IMG/VR virus record: IMGVR_UViG_3300023174_000015 | Span: 1-36,983 of that record | Direction: 5' to 3' (one strand) | Source: a virus | Length of the DNA: 36,983 nucleotides | Part shown: piece by piece, positions 15,400-22,315 of the stretch | How positions within the stretch are numbered: position 1 is the first letter of the stretch | How the letters are laid out: every line of letters begins with the position of its first letter | The notes under the pieces: model-generated | Seen by the model: the letters and a program-made list of their open reading frames with translations, nothing else | The model's database searches: none | Told to the model about the DNA's origin: nothing | Made by a program: the position numbers and the translations under genes

Positions 15400-15426
15400 A
15401 AAAAATGGGGGTAATTAGCCCCCATT
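15400..15426 (-). terminator. Intrinsic terminator (minus strand)
   Basis: On the minus strand AATGGGGG pairs with CCCCCATT (8 bp) around a 7-nt loop, followed by a run of six T. It lies after the decoration-type gene at 15431-15847 and before the 62-aa gene. It would reduce read-through from the highly expressed capsid genes into the tail genes. Confidence 0.75.
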
Positions 15427-15430
15427 TAAT

Positions 15431-15847
15431 TTAGCTTGCGCCGTGGATGATTGCAAAGTTGATGATGACAGCTTCAGAATATGAAGTTGACGCAGTCAAG
15501 TTTCGCAACGTAATCAAGGCAGAACCAGCAGCCAAATACGAAACGTAAGTGGTGTAAGCCCCAGCAGCGCTACCAGTAGTGTTACTAGAAACGCACACAA
15601 TAATTGTGTCATTGATGGAGATTGAACTATTGGTCAAAACAAACGACACGGCGGTGGCTCCGGCCAACGCTGCGTTGTTCATTGTGATGCGGCCAGCACT
15701 AGTATTCAGCGTCACCCCTGTGGATTTGCTGGTGGCTTGCGTTACCGCACCTTGGGCTGCTGCGCTGTAGCCAATCTCTTGACTTGCGTAGCAGGTAGTA
15801 AATTCGGGATCGCTATACGCAACACCGACAGCTTGTGAATTTGCCAT
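15431..15847 (-). CDS. Putative capsid decoration protein (138 aa)
   Basis: A beta-rich, low-charge protein (ITMNNAALAGATAVSFVLTN, NDTIIVCVSSNT, LITLRNLTAS, EAVIINFAIIHG). This strand pattern I recognise from short structural proteins placed right after major capsid genes. A strong AAAGGAAAC leader precedes the ATG, similar to those of the coat gene and of the gene at 15889. It probably decorates the capsid, inferred from place and composition. Confidence 0.75.
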   Translation of the reverse strand: MANSQAVGVAYSDPEFTTCYASQEIGYSAAAQGAVTQATSKSTGVTLNTSAGRITMNNAALAGATAVSFVLTNSSISINDTIIVCVSSNTTGSAAGAYTTYVSYLAAGSALITLRNLTASTSYSEAVIINFAIIHGAS

Positions 15848-15858
15848 GATTGTTTCCT

Positions 15859-15885
15859 TTAAAACAGGGGCCGAAGCCCCCGTTT
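15859..15885 (-). terminator. UUCG-loop hairpin, possible weak terminator (minus strand)
   Basis: On the minus strand GGGGC-TTCG-GCCCC forms a very stable tetraloop hairpin, extended with one mismatch by flanking AAAC/GTTT pairing, followed by TTTT. It lies between the two decoration-type genes. The AAAGGAAAC ribosome site of the next gene follows directly, so it may also act as an mRNA stabiliser. Confidence 0.55.
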
Positions 15886-15888
15886 AAA

Positions 15889-16314
15889 TTACAAACGATA
15901 CAAAGACCAAGCAGCATCACCAGTCTTACGGGCGCGGAATGCAGCCGATGTACCAGCAGTAGCAGCAATGGTCATCAGACCCAGTGAGCCAGAAGTTCCA
16001 ACTGTCCAACCTGTGCCAGCAGTCATGGTGATAACACCAGAACTAGAGCCGTCCACGTTGATCACATTGAAGTCAAATGCTGAGTTAACGGGCATACTTG
16101 GGAAAGCAGCGTCCATCAAAGCAGCAGTGGGCAGTGTGTAAGCAGCAGCAGACGTACCAGGCGAGCCAAGAATAATCTTAGTAGCCAGTTGAGTCACAGT
16201 CAAAGTTGCTGCACCAGCGGCAATCGCGCTAGGTGTAGGTTGTGCATTGAACTGAATTTCGCCTGTATTGCCGTCACCAACTTGATAACCGCCAGAGCCA
16301 TTAGGTAAAGCCAT
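15889..16314 (-). CDS. Putative capsid decoration protein (141 aa)
   Basis: Beta-rich with little charge. Motifs such as TLTVTQLATKIILGSPGTSA, YTLPTAALMDAAFPSMPVNS, FDFNVINVDGSSSGVITMTA and the end AWSLYRL match a virion protein type found after capsid genes. The leader has AAAGGAAAA before ATG 16314. With the coat gene upstream it fits a head decoration or head-completion protein. Confidence 0.75.
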   Translation of the reverse strand: MALPNGSGGYQVGDGNTGEIQFNAQPTPSAIAAGAATLTVTQLATKIILGSPGTSAAAYTLPTAALMDAAFPSMPVNSAFDFNVINVDGSSSGVITMTAGTGWTVGTSGSLGLMTIAATAGTSAAFRARKTGDAAWSLYRL

Positions 16315-16341
16315 GATATTTTTCCTTTAAAAAAGAATTGA

Positions 16342-17550
16342 TTAACCCCAGAGACGGCAAGCCATCTGTGGACGAATGGTGCTAAAGCCATACAGAACGT
16401 CAATACGGCAAGGCAGGCGGTCGTTGTTGATGTCGTACTGACGAACAACGCGCAAGCTGATACCGTTGTGAACGGCACGGGCAGCCATGTCAACACCTTG
16501 TGGGAGCAAGAGGTCAGCAGTAGCGAACGTGATAGCGTCCTTGTGGTAAACCAAGTTTTGTGCGTAAGCAGTAGATGCAGTGCCCAAGAAGGTCACAACA
16601 GCGCTAGATACTGGCAAAGCGGTCATGGTAGCCAGTGCGTGAGCAGCGGAGTACATGGGGGCCACAGTTACAGTCCAATCGCCAGACACAGCAGTTGCGT
16701 CAGCCAAAGCCACAAACTGAAACAACGAACCAGTGGTTTCACGAGTTTGTGGGTTCACAGCAAAGCAAGCTGCAACAGTAAACACATCACCGGCTTTAAT
16801 GGTTGTGCTCACAGAGGCTTGAGTCAACACAAGGGTAGCTGCGCCTTCTGATGTTACAGTGGTTTTTACTGTAGTAGCAGCGGCTGCATCACGCGAACCA
16901 GTGGTGAACTGTTTGATCGACTGAGACATGTTGATCTCGTCATAACCCAACACGCCAGTGCCCATCATGCCGTTCTTAAACTGCTTGCTGATGGTGTCGG
17001 TAGGATTAAACAAACCTTTCATGCCTTCAACCAGACCAGCGTTAGCGGCAGGGTTGACGGTGGCGTAACGTGGGTTCATTACAGCGGCGTTTTCGTTCAG
17101 CTTCTGCTGGGCTTGCAACAAGACCAAAGAAGTTGAAGGTGTAGTGCCAGGAGTGCCAACCGAGTTGCCGATAGTCTTGAAGCAGTTAGCAACGTCAGCA
17201 TCAATGCTGGAGGCCAACTGGCTGATACGAGGCTTCAACACACGTTCTGCAAAGTCATCCAATTGCATGGTCAATTCAGCAGATGTGAAGTTGACACCAA
17301 TGTGCTTTTGGGTGGAGACAGTCAGAGTGGTAAACTGTTCGTTATCGTCCTGAACTTGCAGGGCGGCACCGTCAGTTACCAGAGCACGGTCAGGTAAACG
17401 GATACGCAGTGTGGAACCGATTTTTGCGCCTTCAACAGCGAAAGAATCGTCATACTGGCGGTTCACGTTGCGGGTGATCACAAGGTTATTTTCCAATATT
17501 TCCAAAGCCTTGCGGGTGATCATATCGATCGTTAGAATCGAATTACTCAT
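16342..17550 (-). CDS. Major coat protein, P22 coat family
   Basis: A 402-aa coat protein. Segments like TIDMITRKALEILENNLVIT, GSTLRIRLPDRALVTDG, QKHIGVNFTSAELTMQLDDF and the ending FSTIRPQMACRLWG fit the P22-type HK97-fold coat. I start at ATG 17550 because AAAGGAAA lies just upstream; a longer frame from 17592 runs into the HNH gene. It assembles the shell with the scaffold encoded at 18135-18905. The HNH endonuclease lies directly upstream, leaving only 11 nt between stop and start. Confidence 0.9.
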   Translation of the reverse strand: MSNSILTIDMITRKALEILENNLVITRNVNRQYDDSFAVEGAKIGSTLRIRLPDRALVTDGAALQVQDDNEQFTTLTVSTQKHIGVNFTSAELTMQLDDFAERVLKPRISQLASSIDADVANCFKTIGNSVGTPGTTPSTSLVLLQAQQKLNENAAVMNPRYATVNPAANAGLVEGMKGLFNPTDTISKQFKNGMMGTGVLGYDEINMSQSIKQFTTGSRDAAAATTVKTTVTSEGAATLVLTQASVSTTIKAGDVFTVAACFAVNPQTRETTGSLFQFVALADATAVSGDWTVTVAPMYSAAHALATMTALPVSSAVVTFLGTASTAYAQNLVYHKDAITFATADLLLPQGVDMAARAVHNGISLRVVRQYDINNDRLPCRIDVLYGFSTIRPQMACRLWG

Positions 17551-17561
17551 GATAATTTCCT

Positions 17562-18086
17562 TTAAGAAGTCAAAGTTGTTTGGTGAGGACAAACGCCACC
17601 GTTTTTATGTTTCCCTACTTGACAGTTCATACACAATACTTGGTAACCAGACGGAAAGCCTGACTTCCTAAGCCAGCGATAAAAACCGTATCCTGAGCCT
17701 GAATACAAACCCGATTTACGTTCTTTTGCGCCGTTATTATTTATATGATCTATCGAAAGAAACAATGATTCAGTTTCACCGCAGCAGTTACAAGTATAGC
17801 CACCATAAGCAACAAATACAGCATTTCTACATATCGTTTGAGCACGTTTGGTTTTTGCAGATTCATGCGCTCGAATTGCAGCGACTTCTTCTGGTGTTCC
17901 ATTCGCAATCTTACGATTACGCCATTCGCGGGAATGTTCACGGGATTTCTCCCTGTTTGATTCCCGCCAATCACGCATACGCTGATTGAACTTTTCACGA
18001 TTTCGTTCTCTATATCTAACAGATGCTTCTCTGTTGCGTTGCCGCTTCAGTTCTTCAGCCGTCAAATCTAAATTGTCACTCTCCAT
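17562..18086 (-). CDS. HNH homing endonuclease
   Basis: A 174-aa free-standing HNH nuclease. The N-terminal 60 residues are highly basic and arginine-rich with repeats like RxRNREKFNQRMRDWRESNR, probable DNA-binding helices. The HNH core has C99 and C101/C102 in YTCNCCGE, the SIDHINN motif (His114), and LCMNCQVGKHK (C152, C155, His160), a zinc-bound beta-beta-alpha type. It sits between scaffold and coat, interrupting the P22-like gene order, which suggests insertion of a selfish element. AGGAG precedes the ATG. Confidence 0.92.
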   Translation of the reverse strand: MESDNLDLTAEELKRQRNREASVRYRERNREKFNQRMRDWRESNREKSREHSREWRNRKIANGTPEEVAAIRAHESAKTKRAQTICRNAVFVAYGGYTCNCCGETESLFLSIDHINNNGAKERKSGLYSGSGYGFYRWLRKSGFPSGYQVLCMNCQVGKHKNGGVCPHQTTLTS

Positions 18087-18134
18087 TTCAATTCTCCTAA
18101 TTTCAGGTAATCATTGTACCCGATCTTAAGAGAG

Positions 18135-18905
18135 TTAGCGGTTCTGTGCTTCCCACTTCTTCCGCTGTCGCAACCTTTCGGCTTCAATCCACTGCGAGGC
18201 TGTCATGGTCTTGATAGACCGTGGGTCCGTAGTGTCATGTGCCGGTGATCCAGAGGATCGGGCGGTAACTGGCGAAATCGGCGCTGGCGCAGATGTTGTT
18301 TTCTTCATCGGAGGTTCAGCGGCCAATTTGGCTTCGATCCGTCCGATTTCCTTCGCCTGGCTCAAGGGCGTCATGCGTGAGATGCGATCTGCTTCTTTTG
18401 GATTTGACCCGAGGTAGTACGCTAACTCAGGTCCAATGTCCGAAGACTGGATCGTTTCTGCCATCACGTTGGTGATTGGTAGCTTGGGGTTGTACGCAAC
18501 TTGTTCAAAGTCATCGTATTTGCTCCGCGCTTCTTCCTCAAGATCGTGATAACTCTCAAGAACCTGCGAGTGCTGCTTGGCGGCTTCACGCTTGGCGATC
18601 AATTCTTCTGCCTTCTGGAGTGCCAGTGCGTCTGCATAGGCTTCAGTTGACTCAAACTGGTCAGCGGTGGCTGTCGGGGCTGCTCTCAACGTCTGTTGTT
18701 CAGACTGACGCTGTGCTTGTTCTCTTTCCCACTTACGTTGCTCTCTTGCAAGGCGTTTGCCGATAGCTGCATCAAGTTCCTCTTGCGAGAATGATTTGGC
18801 TTCGGTTACTTCCGGCGTACTTTCAGCAACTTCAGGTGTGGCCGTCACATCCGTGGTTGGCGCGGAGTCTACTTCCGCTAGGGCTTGTTGGACTTCTTCA
18901 GTCAT
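18135..18905 (-). CDS. Scaffolding protein
   Basis: A 256-aa, highly charged, helical protein. Acidic and Thr/Pro-rich N-terminus, coiled-coil centre (KRLAREQRKWEREQAQRQSE), and a basic C-terminal end (AERLRQRKKWEAQNR) that could bind coat protein, as in P22 gp8. It lies between portal and coat, the expected place. The scaffold is used inside the procapsid and then leaves. Confidence 0.85.
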   Translation of the reverse strand: MTEEVQQALAEVDSAPTTDVTATPEVAESTPEVTEAKSFSQEELDAAIGKRLAREQRKWEREQAQRQSEQQTLRAAPTATADQFESTEAYADALALQKAEELIAKREAAKQHSQVLESYHDLEEEARSKYDDFEQVAYNPKLPITNVMAETIQSSDIGPELAYYLGSNPKEADRISRMTPLSQAKEIGRIEAKLAAEPPMKKTTSAPAPISPVTARSSGSPAHDTTDPRSIKTMTASQWIEAERLRQRKKWEAQNR

Positions 18906-18939
18906 TTCTATGAATCCTAAGATTCCCTGATGGACTGCA

Positions 18940-19293
18940 TCAGTACAGTTTTATTGGCACATACGTTTGGTCAACCCACGGCAGGCCAGTTGTGATCAAT
19001 TGCGGTGCGGCTTTCTTGGCCAGTTCTTCATCAAGTCTGGTTTCATATTTACGCACTTCTTCTTCACCAAGCGAATTCTTGACCCAGCCAATTACTTGGT
19101 CTGGTGTCAAGGATGCGTACTCAGTGTACGGCGAACCTGGAGCGTACTCAAGATTTGCTGTACTGTAAATATGTGCAGTATAGTCCCCTTGTGTGCCGGT
19201 CAGCAACCAGTTCACCACATAAACGACATTTTCCTTGCCCTCATATTGGGGAAAACATTGCATTTGTTCTACGGTCCAAGTTTTGGTGGTCAT
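18940..19293 (-). CDS. Conserved small phage protein (117 aa)
   Basis: Contains WTVEQMQCFPQYEGKENVVY, NWLLTGTQGDYTAHIYSTAN, SLTPDQVIGWVKNSLG and ends LPWVDQTYVPIKLY. The layout 'W-x-V ... V-x-x-V-x-W-x-x-x-x-x-x-G-x-Y ... L-T-x-x-x-V-x-G-W-V' is one I have seen in proteins next to phage structural genes, of unknown function. It lies between the fibre and scaffold genes. Confidence 0.7.
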   Translation of the reverse strand: MTTKTWTVEQMQCFPQYEGKENVVYVVNWLLTGTQGDYTAHIYSTANLEYAPGSPYTEYASLTPDQVIGWVKNSLGEEEVRKYETRLDEELAKKAAPQLITTGLPWVDQTYVPIKLY

Positions 19294-19317
19294 GTTAATC
19301 CCAATTAATCAAAAACA

Positions 19318-19482
19318 TTAATTTATCTTTGGATCCAAAGATTCAAGTGCTTCTTGATATGTTAATTCACTTACAAATTCATAAACTAAGTTTTGATCGG
19401 TAAGCATAGCATCAATTGCTTCTTTACTCATGCCCTCATAAAAAACAAATCTTGCGCCGTCTATTTTTACAAAAAATTTCAT
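19318..19482 (-). CDS. Small hypothetical protein (54 aa)
   Basis: Found from its coupled start: ATG 19482 overlaps the fibre stop (ATGA, 19479-19482) and AAGGAG lies 6 nt upstream inside the fibre gene. It reads MKFFVKIDGARFVFYEGMSK and ends in LESLDPKIN. No domain is recognised. Such short genes after fibre genes may be chaperone-like or structural, but that is only context. Confidence 0.72.
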   Translation of the reverse strand: MKFFVKIDGARFVFYEGMSKEAIDAMLTDQNLVYEFVSELTYQEALESLDPKIN

Positions 19483-21674
19483 CGCATTCTCCTTGCGGTA
19501 ATTCTGCCAAATGCTGTAGCTGTAGATACTGAAAATTGAGCGTATGCAATTAAGTAATAAGTGGTAGTAGACGCAACTGACACTCTTGTTGTTGGAAACG
19601 TAAATGTGACTACATTGTTTAAAACTACCCCCGCTGCTCCGTAGGAAAATCGCGTTTCTTCCTCATAAGCTGAGTTTAAAGTGTCAGTTACTGTATTTAC
19701 GCCACCACCAACAACGGTAAAATTGGTTGTTGACGCATTATTAATTCCAATTGTCCCAAAAACATCCCAATCACCAGCAGTAAGAGAAATGCTAGTGATT
19801 GTTTTTCCTGTAAATGCGCCTGAAGCAGTTGTAAGTGAAACCGCCGAACCTACCGCAACAGATGACGACACTACCTCGCCAACACTTCCCGCGTTAGCAT
19901 TATTGTTTGTCGTTGTACCAACAATTCCAGCAGTTTGACTTGGCGTGATCGTACTACTAGCAGTAATGGAAGTAAACGCGCCAGTTGCAGGGGTTACGTT
20001 GCCAATAATTCCTTGCAAGGATGTGGCCGTTGCCACGCCCAAGATTGGAGTCACCAAAGTAGGTGATGTTGACAATACAGTATTGCCGGAACCCGTAGAA
20101 GTTGTAACGCCCGTTCCACCGTTTGCTACAGCAAGTGTTCCAGCAAGAGTTACAACACCCGTAGTGGCTGTGCTTGGTGTAAAACCAGTTGTACCCGCGC
20201 TAAACGAAGTTACACCGCCGCCACTTCCAGATGAGTTGATAGTTTGATTGGGCCAAGTACCAGTAATCGTGACGTTTGTACCTGCAACTAAAGCGGGAGT
20301 TGTTGTTCCTGTACCGCCGTTAGCTACGGGCAAAGTACCCGTGACACCTGTGGTCAGTGGCAAGCCAGTTAAGTTGGTAGCAACACCGGATGTTGGTGTG
20401 CCCAGCAAAGGCGTGACAAGTGTGGGGCTGGTAGACAAAACAACAGCGCCTGTACCTGTAGAAGTTGTGACACCTGTACCGCCGTTAGCCACCGCCAAAG
20501 TGCCAGTAACATCAGCCGCAGCCAAAGCCGCCAAGACCGAGTTTGTACCGTTGGATCGGAGGTAATAGGCCGAGGTTTGAGTGCCTGTCAAGGCAGTGAT
20601 AGCCGCCGCAGCAGTCGTTTGGCCTGTACCGCCATTCAAGACGGGCAATGTGCCGGTCACGCCGGTAGTCAAAGGCAAACCAGTTAAGTTGGTTGCCACG
20701 CCAGAAGCTGGTGTCCCCAAAACGGGAGTCACAAACGTAGGGCTGGTTGCCAAAGCCACTACAGTGCCTGTACCGGTGGTGCTGTATGAAGTGCCCCAAG
20801 CTGTGCCGGTAGAGTTGCCAATACCCGCGCCAGGGTAGACCATGCTACCGCCGCCAGATGAATTGATTGTTTGGTTTGGCCAAGTGCCGGTGATGGTCAC
20901 GTTTGTGCCTGCAACCAAAGCTGGTGTGGTTGTACCTGTGCCGCCGTTAAGCACAGGCAAAGCTGTGCCACTGTAAGCAATAGCCAAAGTGCCCGAAGTT
21001 GTAATAGGGGATCCAGTCACCGCCAAAAATGCTGGCACGGTAGCCGCCACCGAAGTCACTGTGCCTGAACCACTTGCTGTGGCGTTAACAGTTTGATTAG
21101 GCCAAGTGCCGGAAACCGTCACGTTTGTACCGGCTACCAACGAAGGCGTGGTTGTGCCAGTGCCGCCATTGGCAACAGGCAAAGTGCCAGTCACGCCAGT
21201 AGTCAGCGGCAATCCTGTAAGGTTTGTAGCTGTACCCGATGAAGGTGTGCCCAAAGCACCGCCGGTTGAATATTTGCCGTTAAAAGTATTCCAGTCAGTG
21301 GAAGTTAAATAACCACTGGCCGAAGTGCTGGCCGCTGGCATACTGATCACGGGCGCTGTGCCGCCGCTAGACACCACAGGCGATGTAGCAGTAACGCCAG
21401 TAACTGTGCCAGAACCTTTGCCGTTAAACGTATTCCAATCGGTCGAGGTCAAATAGCCGTTTGTGGAAGTGTTGGCCGCAGCCATGCTAATGGCAGGGGT
21501 CAGGCCACCCGAAGAAACTACGGGCGCAGTGCCGGTAACCGCCGTGACAGAAGTTGCACGCAGTTGAGCAACCGTGACCTTTGCGGTCGTTGTGCCTTGG
21601 ACCAGAGGCAAAACCTCCGTGCCTGCCAGCGGGGTGGTGGCCGCAGGGAGTTGGGAAATTTTGACGTTGGACAT
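19479..21674 (-). CDS. Large repetitive virion fibre protein (731 aa)
   Basis: The N-terminus (MSNVKISQLPAATTPLAGTE then VLPLVQGTTTAKVTVAQL) is an attachment module found on many phage fibre and tail proteins. The body consists of Gly/Thr/Val repeats, including GYLTSTDWNTFNGK twice and copies of NLTGLPLTTGVTGTLPV, VANGGTGTTTP and GTNVTITGTWPNQTIN. The C-terminal 170 residues form a non-repeated domain (ITSISLTAGDWDVFGTIGIN, FGRITARRMR). Its position between portal and scaffold suggests a head- or neck-bound fibre and not the main tail fibre, which is at 5861. Confidence 0.75.
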   Translation of the reverse strand: MSNVKISQLPAATTPLAGTEVLPLVQGTTTAKVTVAQLRATSVTAVTGTAPVVSSGGLTPAISMAAANTSTNGYLTSTDWNTFNGKGSGTVTGVTATSPVVSSGGTAPVISMPAASTSASGYLTSTDWNTFNGKYSTGGALGTPSSGTATNLTGLPLTTGVTGTLPVANGGTGTTTPSLVAGTNVTVSGTWPNQTVNATASGSGTVTSVAATVPAFLAVTGSPITTSGTLAIAYSGTALPVLNGGTGTTTPALVAGTNVTITGTWPNQTINSSGGGSMVYPGAGIGNSTGTAWGTSYSTTGTGTVVALATSPTFVTPVLGTPASGVATNLTGLPLTTGVTGTLPVLNGGTGQTTAAAAITALTGTQTSAYYLRSNGTNSVLAALAAADVTGTLAVANGGTGVTTSTGTGAVVLSTSPTLVTPLLGTPTSGVATNLTGLPLTTGVTGTLPVANGGTGTTTPALVAGTNVTITGTWPNQTINSSGSGGGVTSFSAGTTGFTPSTATTGVVTLAGTLAVANGGTGVTTSTGSGNTVLSTSPTLVTPILGVATATSLQGIIGNVTPATGAFTSITASSTITPSQTAGIVGTTTNNNANAGSVGEVVSSSVAVGSAVSLTTASGAFTGKTITSISLTAGDWDVFGTIGINNASTTNFTVVGGGVNTVTDTLNSAYEEETRFSYGAAGVVLNNVVTFTFPTTRVSVASTTTYYLIAYAQFSVSTATAFGRITARRMR
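20242..21251. repeat. Internal tandem-type repeats in the fibre gene
   Basis: Two closely matching blocks of about 162 bp (20242-20403 and 21090-21251), with shorter related copies at 20625-20720 and 20869-20963. They encode the GTxxSGxATNLTGLPLTTGV and GTNVTxxGTWPNQT units. Such repeats allow recombination that lengthens or shortens the shaft. Confidence 0.8.
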
Positions 21675-21677
21675 AAT

Positions 21678-21944
21678 TTAATCGTAGTAGACGGTTGCGG
21701 AAACAGTGCCACTGATGACAATGTAAATGCCCTTGTTGGCATAAATACCATTAACACCAAAATTGTAAGCAGTCGCCGCTGTTGGCGTAAACACTTTAAA
21801 AATCGGCGTGGTCGTAGTCGTTGCAGCCGAATCATAAACCGTGATGGTTGGTGTACCGCTGGCCGCAGTGACCATGATACCAATCAATTTACCAGCCGAT
21901 GCTTTGATGTTTACTGTTGCGTCAGTTTGGGTATAGTTTGCCAT
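21678..21944 (-). CDS. Small structural protein (88 aa)
   Basis: A beta-rich small protein reading MANYTQTDATVNIKASAGKL and ending YIVISGTVSATVYYD. Its pattern (K-x-S-A-G-x-L-x-G-I-x-V, ITVYD, I-Y-V) matches short virion proteins found with portal or capsid genes. It lies directly before the fibre gene with a 3-nt gap. Role not known; a decoration or fibre-associated role is likely from context. Confidence 0.72.
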   Translation of the reverse strand: MANYTQTDATVNIKASAGKLIGIMVTAASGTPTITVYDSAATTTTTPIFKVFTPTAATAYNFGVNGIYANKGIYIVISGTVSATVYYD

Positions 21945-21952
21945 AATAGTCC

Positions 21953-22315
21953 TTATGCAAGAAAGCGGAGTTTGTACAAAGTTCTTAAATAAATCTCAAT
22001 GATATTGTCAATCAGTTGTTGCAATGACATATCGGTTTTGTCAACCACCTCATATCTGGCGTCTTCGATCTGCTTGAGCGAGTCTTCCAAGAATTCAATG
22101 ATGTTAGATGTTTTCTTGGCCGAGTGCAATGTAATGGGGCCAATCAGACCGTGACGGCCTTGATAGCTTTCAGCAAAATCATCCGCTGCACCAATGATTC
22201 GGTTGTAAAAAATGTTAAGCGCTTCGTGCTTGGAAAAGCTGCGGGTGTTCAAATGAACACTGTGCGCCACATCTCTTGCAAGAAACAACAAACCTAAAAA
22301 TTCGTTTGCTTTCAT
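21953..22315 (-). CDS. Helical, possibly ferritin-like small protein (120 aa)
   Basis: An all-helical protein (MKANEFLGLLFLARDVAHSV, KHEALNIFYNRIIGAADDFA, YQGRHGLIG, LQQLIDNIIEIYLRTLYKLR). The pattern of H, E and D residues with four predicted helices resembles the phage protein family I recall as DUF5856, related to ferritin/Dps folds. It overlaps the portal gene by 4 nt. A metal-binding role is not shown by the sequence. Confidence 0.72.
   Translation of the reverse strand: MKANEFLGLLFLARDVAHSVHLNTRSFSKHEALNIFYNRIIGAADDFAESYQGRHGLIGPITLHSAKKTSNIIEFLEDSLKQIEDARYEVVDKTDMSLQQLIDNIIEIYLRTLYKLRFLA

Noticed and set aside
19681-20565. Three long plus-strand frames opposite the fibre gene
   Set aside because: They are antisense shadows of Gly/Thr-rich repeat codons; no ribosome sites, no known motifs, and all neighbours run leftward.
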